In this document: positions 27,537 to 36,463 of the stretch, piece after piece
How positions within the stretch are numbered: position 1 is the stretch's first letter
Layout: the number at the start of each line of letters is the position of its first letter
DNA from: Anaerolineae bacterium
Lineage (GTDB): Bacteria > Chloroflexota > Anaerolineae > Aggregatilineales > Phototrophicaceae
Direction: 5' to 3'
Assembly (NCBI GenBank): GCA_022843745.1
Contig: JALHNB010000010.1
Span: 62,001 to 126,000, forward strand
Length of the DNA: 64,000 nucleotides
Notes under the pieces: generated by a model
Seen by the model: the letters and a program-made list of their open reading frames with translations, nothing else
Databases searched by the model: none
Told to the model about the DNA's origin: nothing
Made by a program: the position numbers and the translations under genes

Positions 27537-27898
27537 GAGAAATGGTGAAAGGGTAAGTTGCGCTCCTAATTCTCATCTTCTCACTTTCATTGTATGATTA
27601 GAAAATAATATTGCGGATAGTCTTTTTCTGTCCAGACGTGTTGTTTAGGCTGTCATTTGACCTAATCAATCGCTTGTCGAGCGGCATTTGTGAATTTTGT
27701 CAAAATTTACGGTTAAAACTTCAAACCCTTTATGGCAAGAATCAAGAGTGTGGCTGATAATGTTTATTAATGAAAGCTTGATGTATTGTGCTTTATAATT
27801 AAGGTTCAGACTCAGGCCATCTCAGCATCGTTTCTAATCGCTAACCAAAGTTTATGATGTTGAGGCTCGATTCATGCTATTGTTAGGAGTATGCGCTC
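27537..27898 (+). promoter_or_regulatory. Gene-free region with a candidate promoter for the receiver/GAF operon
   Basis: No credible coding frame. A consensus TATAAT at 27794-27799 is the best -10 box; the -35 position holds only TGAAAG, so an activator or alternative sigma may be needed. The first operon gene has an AGGAG ribosome site at 27885-27889. The promoter of the divergent cyclophilin gene is probably also within this region. Confidence 0.35.
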
Positions 27899-28279
27899 AT
27901 GCCGAGAGTGCTCTATATAGACGACAATCACGATAATCGTATGCTGGTTCGCCGGATTTTGATGGCGTCCGATTTCGACTTTGAGTTTGAAGAAGCAGAT
28001 ACAGGACATCGTGGGATCGAGATGGCGACAAGTAATCCGCCCGATCTGATCCTGATGGACATTAGTATGCCGGATATGGACGGATTGACAGCGACGAAAA
28101 TCATTCGCAATACACCTGGGCTGGATCATGTTCCAGTTGTCGCGCTCACTGCGAACGCGATGCAGGGGGATCGTGAACGAACCCTTCAGGCTGGTTGTGA
28201 TGGTTATATCCGTAAACCAGTGGATGTAGATAAATTGCCGGAAGAAGTTTTTAACTATCTGGGGAGTCGTCGTCAATGA
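27899..28279 (+). CDS. Single-domain response regulator (DivK/CheY-like)
   Basis: 126-residue receiver with no output domain. Acidic pair D8-D9 in LYIDDNHDNR, phosphoacceptor D54 in LILMDISMPDMDG, switch Thr in VVALTANAM and lysine in YIRKPVD. It most resembles the receivers of hybrid kinases and DivK. First gene of the long signalling run; its stop overlaps the next start (ATGA). It is a likely phosphate shuttle or sink for the histidine kinases nearby. Confidence 0.93.
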   Translation: MPRVLYIDDNHDNRMLVRRILMASDFDFEFEEADTGHRGIEMATSNPPDLILMDISMPDMDGLTATKIIRNTPGLDHVPVVALTANAMQGDRERTLQAGCDGYIRKPVDVDKLPEEVFNYLGSRRQ

Positions 28280-28716
28280 ATGACGGTCAAAATTCGAAAT
28301 CAACAGCGCCGATTGAACCTGGTGAGGCTCACGTTCTGGTCGTTGAAGACAATGTACCCAATTTTGTTCTCATCGCACGTATGCTGGCCTTTATGGGTGT
28401 CCAACGATGTGAATGGAAAACGTCCGGTTGGCAGGTCGTGCAATTTGCCGATACGCTGCCGCGCATTGACCTGATTTTGATGGACATCCGCCTGCCTTAC
28501 GAAGATGGCTACCAGGCGCTTCAGAAAGTACGCGCCAACCCACGTCTGCGTGATACTGTCGTGTGCGCAGTCACAGCAGAAGCCAGCGAAGACCAGATGC
28601 GCCGCGCGAAAAAAGCCGGTTTTAACGGCTTTCTCGGTAAACCCCTAGACCCTGACCGTTTCCCTACACAGATTCGCCGCCTCCTGGCTGGTGAAGAAGT
28701 GTGGGAGTGGAAATAA
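28276..28716 (+). CDS. Second single-domain response regulator
   Basis: 146 residues: an 18-residue hydrophilic lead, then a receiver with E24-D25 in VLVVEDNVPN, phosphoacceptor D70 in LILMDIRLPYEDG, switch Thr in VCAVTAEAS and lysine in FLGKPLD. The beta2 region (RCEWKTSGWQVVQF) is atypical, which may alter partner choice relative to the first receiver. Translationally coupled to it by a 4-bp overlap. Confidence 0.92.
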   Translation: MNDGQNSKSTAPIEPGEAHVLVVEDNVPNFVLIARMLAFMGVQRCEWKTSGWQVVQFADTLPRIDLILMDIRLPYEDGYQALQKVRANPRLRDTVVCAVTAEASEDQMRRAKKAGFNGFLGKPLDPDRFPTQIRRLLAGEEVWEWK

Positions 28717-28749
28717 TTCAATCATTTGCTAGACCAGGAGTCTGCCAAA

Positions 28750-31461
28750 ATGAATATCGTGCCAGACCTGGATAAAATCCTCGATCTGATGGGCATTCTC
28801 GATCAGGGAGTGCAGGCTGGTTCATCGCTGGACTCTGTGTTGAGCGAGGCGCTTCCGGCTGTTCTTTCTGCTTTGCCAACAGCGCGTGCTGCCTATGTTT
28901 ATCACCTCAATGCCGAGCAGGAGTCGTTGCAGTCGTATACTGACTCAACCCGATTCGTCAAAATAAACCCTGATGACGTTTACAGCCAGGCTCTGAAATC
29001 CAAAACACCGACTTACGATAAAGATCGCGCGGTTTGGGCTGTTCCACTTTATGCGAATGGAGAGCCGATTGGCCTGTTGGAAATTGAAATCGACTCCGAT
29101 GAAGCCTCGCAGCCGGAGATGATTCGTTGGCTGCGCTTGCTGGCGGATCGCGTCAGCATGGCGATTCATAACTGTAAAGTGCTGACCGATTCGCGTATTG
29201 CGCGTGAGATTGCCGATAATCTGGTTGTTTCAAGCCGCCTGGTCATGAGCGCGGATCACTACAGCGATATGGTACAAGCCGCCGTTTACACGATTGCCCA
29301 GAACATGGCAGGTGTCGCCATCACTATTTTTGATAGACCACTGGACGCAATTTCGCAGCCTCAAGCCCGCGCTGTCGTGGCGATGGGTGTCGCTGAAGGC
29401 CCGATGGACATTGAAAATGCTCAATACACGATTGATCTGCCCGATCAGACGCAGCTAAAAAGCCTGTGGCGCGGACAACCTGTGATTGTGCAGGATTTTG
29501 AATCTAGCGGCTTTGGGTTGTCGGTACGTACCTACAAGCAAATTTCCCAAAGTGATATTACCTGGCTGGCGGCATTTGGTTTACGCGCAGCCGATCAGGT
29601 TTTGGGAACGCTGGAAATTCTACATACCGAAGATTTTCAACTTTTACCGGAAGAAATTGATGCTTATACCACACTCGCCGATCAAATGGGCGTTTCGGTG
29701 CGTAATCGGCAGCTTCTCCGCCAGACGACGGAGAGTCTGGACGAGATAAAAACGCTCTACGACGTGAATAATGCCATGATCGGTGCGCAGGATACGCTCG
29801 ATGTGCTGCGTGCGCTCCGCATTCTTGCGCCGGACGCGGTGAGTATTTCGGATGTTGTTTTTGAGTACGATGATCGTCAACAGATCAAAGAGATGATTAT
29901 CAAATATCTCATCACCAGTGATGATGAGCAGGTTATCCATACGCCGCTGCTCGAGTCGCGACCAGAAGAAATTCGCGCCATTATGCGGCGTTATTGGCAG
30001 CAGATGAAGGTTGATCTGGTCATTATCGAAGACATTTCCAACCCGCCGTCCAATGTCTTGCCGCTGATGTTCACCGCCACGAAAAATCAGGAAATCGGAA
30101 GCTGCATCATGATCCCGATTTACGAGCGAGGTAGCCTCCGGGACTTGATTACGGTTGCTTTCGATCATCCCACAGAATTTGATAGCAAAATGCGCAGACT
30201 TTATAACTCACTGCGCGACCAGATCGGTATCGTGCTGCAAAGCCAGCATCTTTTGCAGGAATCGCAGGTGATTGCTGCCCAATTGAGTAGTCAGGTTCGT
30301 ATTTTACAGACCTTGAACAGCGTCGCCGCTATGATCGGCACAGCGCGTGATGAAAAACAGCTTCTCGACGAAATTTCAAAGGCCTTAGTGGAAACTATCG
30401 GCGCGGATTACTGCCAGGTGCTGATGTTGGACGCTTCGGGCCAGACAGCTCTGGTCACAAGCGAATACCCCGACGACGGCTCAGTTGGCAGACGTTTTGA
30501 TATTACCCGAATGCCATTTTACGAGCAGATGCAGTCCGGTCATGCCGAGCCAATCCTGGTGAATGCTATCGAGACAGACGTGCGTTTGAGCGAAGATAAC
30601 CGCCAGCAATTTCGGTCAGGCGGGGTTCACTCCTCGTTGATTCTACCGTTGGTCGTTCAGGGGCGATTTATTGGATCAATTGCCTTGGAGATGCGTAAGG
30701 TAAATCGTGAATGGACTTCGGCGGTGGTGGACACAGCCCGCACGATCACGGCTGAGGTCATTGTGGGACTGCAAAATATCCGCCTGTTAAATGAGGCGCA
30801 GCATCAAGCCGAACGCTTACAACGTGCCAGTACCTTTGGTCAATCGCTGCAATCAACGCTTGATCTGACGGCTATTCTGGAAACAGCGCTCACGGAGAGT
30901 GGTCATATTCTGGCTGTGGATCGCATGAGCATCGCGCTTGTAGGGGAAGACGGAGTCTTGCGAACGATTGCCATGTACGCCAATGGCGAAAATTATCTTA
31001 CCTTGACCACCGGTGCTCCCGTGCTCAATCCGGGGTCGATTATCGCTCGTGCCTGGGAGCGAGAGGAATTCCTCTATATTGCCGATACGATGCAGCAAGC
31101 TGGTAATGTCGAAATACCCGAAGTGCGTTCGCTGATGATTATGCCTATGATTTTGGGCACACAATCTCTGGGGACTGTCACGGTGGGGAGTGAGCATCCT
31201 TACGCCTACTCCGAAACGGATATTGCTGTATTTCGCCAGATGGCAAGCCAGCTCGCGGCGGCTGTCGAGAATGCGGCAGCTTTCGCCCGCAGCCAGCGTA
31301 TCGCCAAGAATGAAGGGCTGGTCAATGATATTTCCGCGCAGCTTCAACAGCAAATGGATATTCAAAGTATGCTGAACGTGGCCGCCAATGAACTGGGGCG
31401 AGCGTTGGGTGCGCGGCGGGCGCGTATTCGATTGGGAACGCGCGAAACCGATGAGAATTAG
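28750..31461 (+). CDS. Soluble GAF-array protein, five GAF domains plus truncated GAF end (903 aa)
   Basis: No membrane helix and no catalytic domain. Five GAF-like units lie at about 10-140, 145-320, 325-500, 515-680 and 690-855, joined by signalling helices (each ends with a helix like VSVRNRQLLRQ or VGLQNIRLLNEA). The last 45 residues (LVNDISAQLQQQMDIQSMLN, ending RARIRLG) are the first helix and strand of another GAF that then stops. The ATG at 28750 is chosen because AGGAG lies 9 nt before it; a TTG 24 bp upstream has no such site. It probably works as a ligand-binding scaffold for the kinases encoded downstream, which is an inference. Confidence 0.85.
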   Translation: MNIVPDLDKILDLMGILDQGVQAGSSLDSVLSEALPAVLSALPTARAAYVYHLNAEQESLQSYTDSTRFVKINPDDVYSQALKSKTPTYDKDRAVWAVPLYANGEPIGLLEIEIDSDEASQPEMIRWLRLLADRVSMAIHNCKVLTDSRIAREIADNLVVSSRLVMSADHYSDMVQAAVYTIAQNMAGVAITIFDRPLDAISQPQARAVVAMGVAEGPMDIENAQYTIDLPDQTQLKSLWRGQPVIVQDFESSGFGLSVRTYKQISQSDITWLAAFGLRAADQVLGTLEILHTEDFQLLPEEIDAYTTLADQMGVSVRNRQLLRQTTESLDEIKTLYDVNNAMIGAQDTLDVLRALRILAPDAVSISDVVFEYDDRQQIKEMIIKYLITSDDEQVIHTPLLESRPEEIRAIMRRYWQQMKVDLVIIEDISNPPSNVLPLMFTATKNQEIGSCIMIPIYERGSLRDLITVAFDHPTEFDSKMRRLYNSLRDQIGIVLQSQHLLQESQVIAAQLSSQVRILQTLNSVAAMIGTARDEKQLLDEISKALVETIGADYCQVLMLDASGQTALVTSEYPDDGSVGRRFDITRMPFYEQMQSGHAEPILVNAIETDVRLSEDNRQQFRSGGVHSSLILPLVVQGRFIGSIALEMRKVNREWTSAVVDTARTITAEVIVGLQNIRLLNEAQHQAERLQRASTFGQSLQSTLDLTAILETALTESGHILAVDRMSIALVGEDGVLRTIAMYANGENYLTLTTGAPVLNPGSIIARAWEREEFLYIADTMQQAGNVEIPEVRSLMIMPMILGTQSLGTVTVGSEHPYAYSETDIAVFRQMASQLAAAVENAAAFARSQRIAKNEGLVNDISAQLQQQMDIQSMLNVAANELGRALGARRARIRLGTRETDEN

Positions 31462-31473
31462 CGGAGAAGCAAA

Positions 31474-33171
31474 ATGAAGCGTTGGATCGACTGGTTATAT
31501 GACACTTCGCGTTATCCGGGCTTGCTCGATAAAGACCGCGCCCGCACGATCTACGGCTTTACCTCGATCATTATTGTGATGGTGATCTTTTTCGCCATCG
31601 TCTATAGCAACTCACTGGTTGGCCCAAATGCCACTTCAGGCACCCTGATTATTTTTTATCTGGCGGCCTTTTTAGGTCTCAATATCCTCAGTGTCATACT
31701 ACTGCGAACAGGTCGCATTAACGCCGCTTCGATAGCATTAGTCATCGGATACGGCCTGAGTTTGGGCCTGGGCACTGCCGAACGTGGGATGTACTCGCCC
31801 CTCTCCGGCATGATTTTGCTGATTCTGGTTGTGCTGTCCGGGCTGCTGCTGCAAGTTCGCGGCCTGATACTGGGCTTCGCGATGGCGATGATTTCTTTCG
31901 TCTTTGGCTTGAGCGTTCGTGCGAATGTCCCACTGCCCCAGACCGCAGACAGCGTGACGGATTTGATCACTGGAACGGCTATCATGCTGGCTTTTGCTGG
32001 CCTGATCTATTTATTCCTGCGTTTCTCACGCATAAGCCGCGAGGAAGGTTTGAATCAGGCGCTCCAGGAACGTCTCAAATTAGCGGAAATTACAACGCAG
32101 ATCACTCAGCGTATTTCCAGTCGTATGGCGCTCACGGACGTGCTCAATAACGCCATCGAGCAGATTATTGCCAGCTATCCTGATATTTATCACGCTCAGA
32201 TTTTCCTGGTGGATAGCACTGGGCAGAAAGCGCGTCTTTCAGCCAGTACAGGTGAAGTTGGTAAGGTGCTTTTGGAACGACAGCACAGCCTGGATGTGGG
32301 CAGTCAGAGCGTTATCGGCAGGGTAACGCTGCAAGGTATGCCGATTGTGGCACGTGCGAACTCAACAGATACGGTTCACCGCCGAAACGAATTTTTGCCA
32401 GACACGATGGTGGAAGCCGCTTTTCCACTGCGAATTGGCAAAACGATTATTGGCACATTGGACTTGCAGAGCAAAATCACTTCCGCTTTTCAGGATCGCG
32501 ATGTACCTGTTTTCCAAACTTTAGCCGATCACCTCGCCATCTCGATTGATAACGCGCGTTTGTTTGAGGAAACAGAAGAACGGTTGGAAGAAAATCGACA
32601 TCTGGTGGAACAATCCCGCAGTGCTTTGCGAGAAGTTGAACGATTGAATAGGCGTCTTACCGGTCATGTCTGGTCAGAATTTTTGCGCGATCAGCCCAAT
32701 AATATGGGATTGAGCATCGATTTTGACCAAAACACGAGTTCGCAAAACGCTGAATGGACATCAGGATTAGAAGGCGCTGTGGAAAGCAACCAGTTAGTAC
32801 AACAGAAACAGGATCAACAACGCGTCATCTCTGCGCCCCTGCGTGTGCGCGGTCAGGTCATTGGCGCGATGGAATTTGAACTCGACGAGGAAGGCAATCT
32901 TTCACCTGAAGACATTGATCTCGTTGAAGAAATCAGTGATCGTTTTGGCCTCGCTGTTGAAAACGCACGACTTTATGAGCAAAGCCAGCGCTCCGCCCAA
33001 CGAGAAGCGCTTATTAACGAAATCGCAGGTCGGTTGCAATCGACGAACAATGTGGAGACGACGCTTTCTGAAGCGGCTCAAAGTTTGAAAAAGACCTTGA
33101 GAGCCAATAAAGTTTCCATCCGGCTTGGGCCACCGCCAACCACCAATGGCAGAAAGGATGGCGGCCAATGA
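31474..33171 (+). CDS. Six-TM GAF sensor protein without output domain, paralogue 1
   Basis: 565 residues. Six membrane helices (about 25-185) are followed by a complete GAF domain (about 200-365) with PDIYHAQIFLVDSTGQ, SASTGEVGKVLLER and IIGTLDLQS. Next is a linker with W-x2-F-L (HVWSEFLRD), a half GAF (about 445-500, ISAPLRVRGQVIGAMEFEL) and a truncated C-terminal GAF start ending in KVSIRLG. There is no kinase, cyclase or HTH. Ribosome site GGAG lies 11 nt before the ATG. It overlaps the next gene by 4 bp. Confidence 0.85.
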   Translation: MKRWIDWLYDTSRYPGLLDKDRARTIYGFTSIIIVMVIFFAIVYSNSLVGPNATSGTLIIFYLAAFLGLNILSVILLRTGRINAASIALVIGYGLSLGLGTAERGMYSPLSGMILLILVVLSGLLLQVRGLILGFAMAMISFVFGLSVRANVPLPQTADSVTDLITGTAIMLAFAGLIYLFLRFSRISREEGLNQALQERLKLAEITTQITQRISSRMALTDVLNNAIEQIIASYPDIYHAQIFLVDSTGQKARLSASTGEVGKVLLERQHSLDVGSQSVIGRVTLQGMPIVARANSTDTVHRRNEFLPDTMVEAAFPLRIGKTIIGTLDLQSKITSAFQDRDVPVFQTLADHLAISIDNARLFEETEERLEENRHLVEQSRSALREVERLNRRLTGHVWSEFLRDQPNNMGLSIDFDQNTSSQNAEWTSGLEGAVESNQLVQQKQDQQRVISAPLRVRGQVIGAMEFELDEEGNLSPEDIDLVEEISDRFGLAVENARLYEQSQRSAQREALINEIAGRLQSTNNVETTLSEAAQSLKKTLRANKVSIRLGPPPTTNGRKDGGQ

Positions 33172-34793
33172 ACTGGTTGACCCGGCTTACTCTACCTAAC
33201 CTGGAAAATGATCTTTTTACACGTCTGCGTATTCGTTTCATACAAGCGTTGGCGATTACGGGCATTATTGTCTCTGCGATTGGCATGATATACCAGATTT
33301 TGCAGCAGTCACCCGTTTTTGCTCTCACGGTAACAACGATCTTTTTTATTGTTAGTATCGGATTGTTGGCACTCGTCAATCGTCGTTATGTGATGCTGGC
33401 AGCGATACTGCTCGTGACGCTCTTTGTTGTAGCCAGCCTCATTTCTTCTGGCCCATTCATGCTCATCGCTGTCCTGGCGCTAATTTCAGCAGCGACGTTG
33501 GTCAATGTTCCAATCTATGTGGTCGCCAATATCATTCTCTTTGGTTTTTATGTTTACAATCTGGTTCAGACACCACTCGATCCCGATGGAAGTATCTCGG
33601 CGGAGGGGACTAACGGCCTAGTCATGTTATTTGCATTGATTGTCGTTAGCAGCACCACACGCTATTTTGTCGATACGGCGCAAAAAGCGGTTCAGAGCGC
33701 CCGACGCAACGCTTTCCTTTTGCAATCAACGGCTGAGATCGGTCAGATTGCAACCACGACGCTCGATTTAAACCAGATCTTGAATCGTTCAGCAGAGCTG
33801 ATCCGTGATCGTTTCGCTTATTATCACGTCCAGATTTATTTGATTGATCTCGACGATGATCAGGCAGTTTTAGCCGCAGCAACGGGCGAAGAAGGTCGGC
33901 AGTTACTGGCTACTAACCACAAAATATCCACCGGATCTGCAACTTCAATTGGACGTGCGATTCAAACTGCTCAACCTGTTGTCGTTCGCGATAATGAACT
34001 GCTGTTTCAGCGAAACTCTTTGCTGCCGTTGACCCATATCGAGGCGGCACTGCCAATTTTCGATGGCAGTGAGGTCATTGGGATATTGGATGCGCAGAGC
34101 GCGCGTTATGACGTATTCCAGATTGAAGATATTCAGGCGTTACAGACTACAACCAGTTTATTGGCAACTGCTATCCGTAACGCCCGCTTGTTCGAGGGGC
34201 AGAATAAGATTGTACAGGAAAAGCAGCGGCTTTTTCTGGATACCGAGGCGAACCTGCGTGAAATCCAACGCCTTAATCAACAGCTCACCAAAGCAGGCTG
34301 GAATGAATATCTGGAGCAGCCCAGCGCAACCAGCGGCGTGACCCTGGGGGATAATCAGGCCGTAGGTGATGAGGCCTGGACGGATACGCTCATACAGGCC
34401 AGTAAAAATCGGCGACCTGTGATTACGCAAGTCAACGGCAAATCGGGCATCGTCGCTGTACCCGTTCTCCTCCGAGGCGAAGTGATCGGCGCGATTGAAG
34501 TCGAGCCGGGTGAAGAAGTTGAGGCCAGCAACACGCTTGAAATGATGCAGGCCGTTGCGCAGCGTCTGGCGATCAGCCTGGACAATGCGCGTTTGTTTGA
34601 GGAAGCCCAGGCCGCTACCGCTCAAGAGCAGCGCATCAACCAGATCGTCACTCGCTATCAATCCGCGAACAGTGTGGACGATCTTCTACGAATTACACTC
34701 ACCGAACTGAGCCAAACGCTTGGCGCACAGCATGGGGCGATCCGCCTGGGTAATATCGATGCGGGCGAGCATCAAAACGGAGTTTCGCAATGA
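33168..34793 (+). CDS. Six-TM GAF sensor protein without output domain, paralogue 2
   Basis: 541 residues with the same plan as its neighbours: hydrophobic helices at about 20-165, a full GAF (about 180-345, YYHVQIYLIDLDDD, AATGEEGRQLL, VIGILDAQS), the W-x2-Y-L linker (AGWNEYLEQ), a half GAF (VAVPVLLRGEVIGAIEV) and a C-terminal truncated GAF start ending HGAIRLG. Start and stop both overlap neighbouring genes in ATGA, so synthesis is coupled in fixed proportion. Confidence 0.85.
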   Translation: MNWLTRLTLPNLENDLFTRLRIRFIQALAITGIIVSAIGMIYQILQQSPVFALTVTTIFFIVSIGLLALVNRRYVMLAAILLVTLFVVASLISSGPFMLIAVLALISAATLVNVPIYVVANIILFGFYVYNLVQTPLDPDGSISAEGTNGLVMLFALIVVSSTTRYFVDTAQKAVQSARRNAFLLQSTAEIGQIATTTLDLNQILNRSAELIRDRFAYYHVQIYLIDLDDDQAVLAAATGEEGRQLLATNHKISTGSATSIGRAIQTAQPVVVRDNELLFQRNSLLPLTHIEAALPIFDGSEVIGILDAQSARYDVFQIEDIQALQTTTSLLATAIRNARLFEGQNKIVQEKQRLFLDTEANLREIQRLNQQLTKAGWNEYLEQPSATSGVTLGDNQAVGDEAWTDTLIQASKNRRPVITQVNGKSGIVAVPVLLRGEVIGAIEVEPGEEVEASNTLEMMQAVAQRLAISLDNARLFEEAQAATAQEQRINQIVTRYQSANSVDDLLRITLTELSQTLGAQHGAIRLGNIDAGEHQNGVSQ

Positions 34794-36463
34794 TAAATCT
34801 GATGCGAGGCTGGATTTCGCGAATCGAGCGCCAATACATCAATCCGGTTGACCGCCAGCGTGCAATCGGCGTCACCCTTATAAATATCGTCATGATGATG
34901 GGTTTGCTGGTGTCAGCAGTGATTACCCTCGCGCTGCCACTCGTGCGGAATGAGGCGCTATCCACGACGGCGATTATAGTTCATGTTTTTGTTGTGGGCG
35001 TGTTGTTCATTACGCAGCGTTTTATCCTGAATGGCAGTCTGCGATTAGCCATTTGGGTTCTGGTGGTCTTTCTTATCGCTATCGTGTTTATCATTAATTT
35101 TGAGTCGATTCATTCCGTGACGATGGTGGGCATATTAGTCCCGGTTGTTGCGGCGGGGCTGCTGCTTGATCGCCGCGAATTGGGTTTTGCGCTCGCACTC
35201 ATTGCGATTACTGTTGTCGTCAGCGCGATTAACCAGACCCAATTGAGCGAAACACGTGAAGTTATCCTGTCGAGTCAGGTCGGTTACGATGCGCTCATTA
35301 TCGGGATTTCCTTTGGGGCGGCGGTAGGCATTCTCTATATTTTCAGCGGCAGTGCTGAACGTTTCGTCAATGATGCACTATTGAGCATTGACCGTTACGA
35401 TCAACTTTCTGAATTTAGCGAACAATTGGATCAGGCACAGGATGAAAATACCCTTTTCGCCCGCGTTTCTGAGCTGATCGTCGATAAAATGGTCTATCCA
35501 TTCTCTCAGTTACATCTTTATGATGCGGAGGGAAATTTAAGTGCTTACCGTCGCACCGGCATGGGTACGCGATATGCAGTCAGCCGTACCGACTCCGGCA
35601 GCGAAACCGCTATTGGACAGGCCATACGCCAACAAGACTTTTTTCTCGTTTCGTTGCAGGATTCCCCTTCCCGCCGCAGCCATCTCCTGCCATCATCAAC
35701 TTATGGAATCCTCGTTCCCCTGGTCTTTAATAAAAAGGTCATCGGTGTGCTGGATGTTCAGAGCAGTCAGGTCATTTCGCCATTTACGAGGGGCGAAATT
35801 GTGCTGTTGAAGTTGATCGGCAAAAAATTTACAACGGCTTTCATGCACCAGCGTGAAGTAAATAGCTTACAGTTGCTCGTTCAAGAACGTGATACGATGA
35901 ATACACGTTTGCGAAACCAGATTGTTGAATTGCGGCGGCAGTCCGATGAAATCGTGGGCAGCGAGTGGAGTGCGTATCTGGAAGGGCGCAGCAAAGATGC
36001 CTATGGTTTTGATCTTAAACAGGGGGATATGGCTTTGGTTTCTGCCAATGACCTTCCGGCTGAACTGCGACCAGCGCTGGAAAGCGGTCAGACGGTGGTT
36101 GAAACAACCGCCAATGGTCAGATTATCAATGTGCCGATTATGCTGCGAAATGAAACGCTGGGCGCAATGGCATTTACATTACCTCGCAATCAAATCGTGA
36201 GCGAAAGACAGCTTGAAATGGCAAAGGTTGTTTCAGAGCGTTTGGCATTGGCGCTGGAAAATGCCCGTTTGGTTGAGCAAAGTCAAAATCTGGCTTTGCG
36301 CGAACGTAAAGCCAGCGAGATCGCCAGCATATTGATTGGGCAGCAGGAAGTGGGTTCGCTGTTGAATATTGCGGCTCAGAATTTCAATGAAGCGTTGGGG
36401 GCGGTTTACACGCACATCTACCTTGAGCCAGAGGCATTTGCTTCTTTTAAGGAACGCCTATGA
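34790..36463 (+). CDS. Six-TM GAF sensor protein without output domain, paralogue 3
   Basis: 557 residues. Six helices (about 25-195), GAF (about 210-375) with the more divergent FSQLHLYDAEGNLSAYRR and VIGVLDVQSSQV, the linker SEWSAYLEG, half GAF (INVPIMLRNETLGAMAFTL) and truncated GAF end THIYLEPE. It is the most diverged of the three 6-TM paralogues: the YHAQ motif is replaced by FSQL and the ASTGE motif is lost, so it may bind a different ligand or none. Confidence 0.84.
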   Translation: MINLMRGWISRIERQYINPVDRQRAIGVTLINIVMMMGLLVSAVITLALPLVRNEALSTTAIIVHVFVVGVLFITQRFILNGSLRLAIWVLVVFLIAIVFIINFESIHSVTMVGILVPVVAAGLLLDRRELGFALALIAITVVVSAINQTQLSETREVILSSQVGYDALIIGISFGAAVGILYIFSGSAERFVNDALLSIDRYDQLSEFSEQLDQAQDENTLFARVSELIVDKMVYPFSQLHLYDAEGNLSAYRRTGMGTRYAVSRTDSGSETAIGQAIRQQDFFLVSLQDSPSRRSHLLPSSTYGILVPLVFNKKVIGVLDVQSSQVISPFTRGEIVLLKLIGKKFTTAFMHQREVNSLQLLVQERDTMNTRLRNQIVELRRQSDEIVGSEWSAYLEGRSKDAYGFDLKQGDMALVSANDLPAELRPALESGQTVVETTANGQIINVPIMLRNETLGAMAFTLPRNQIVSERQLEMAKVVSERLALALENARLVEQSQNLALRERKASEIASILIGQQEVGSLLNIAAQNFNEALGAVYTHIYLEPEAFASFKERL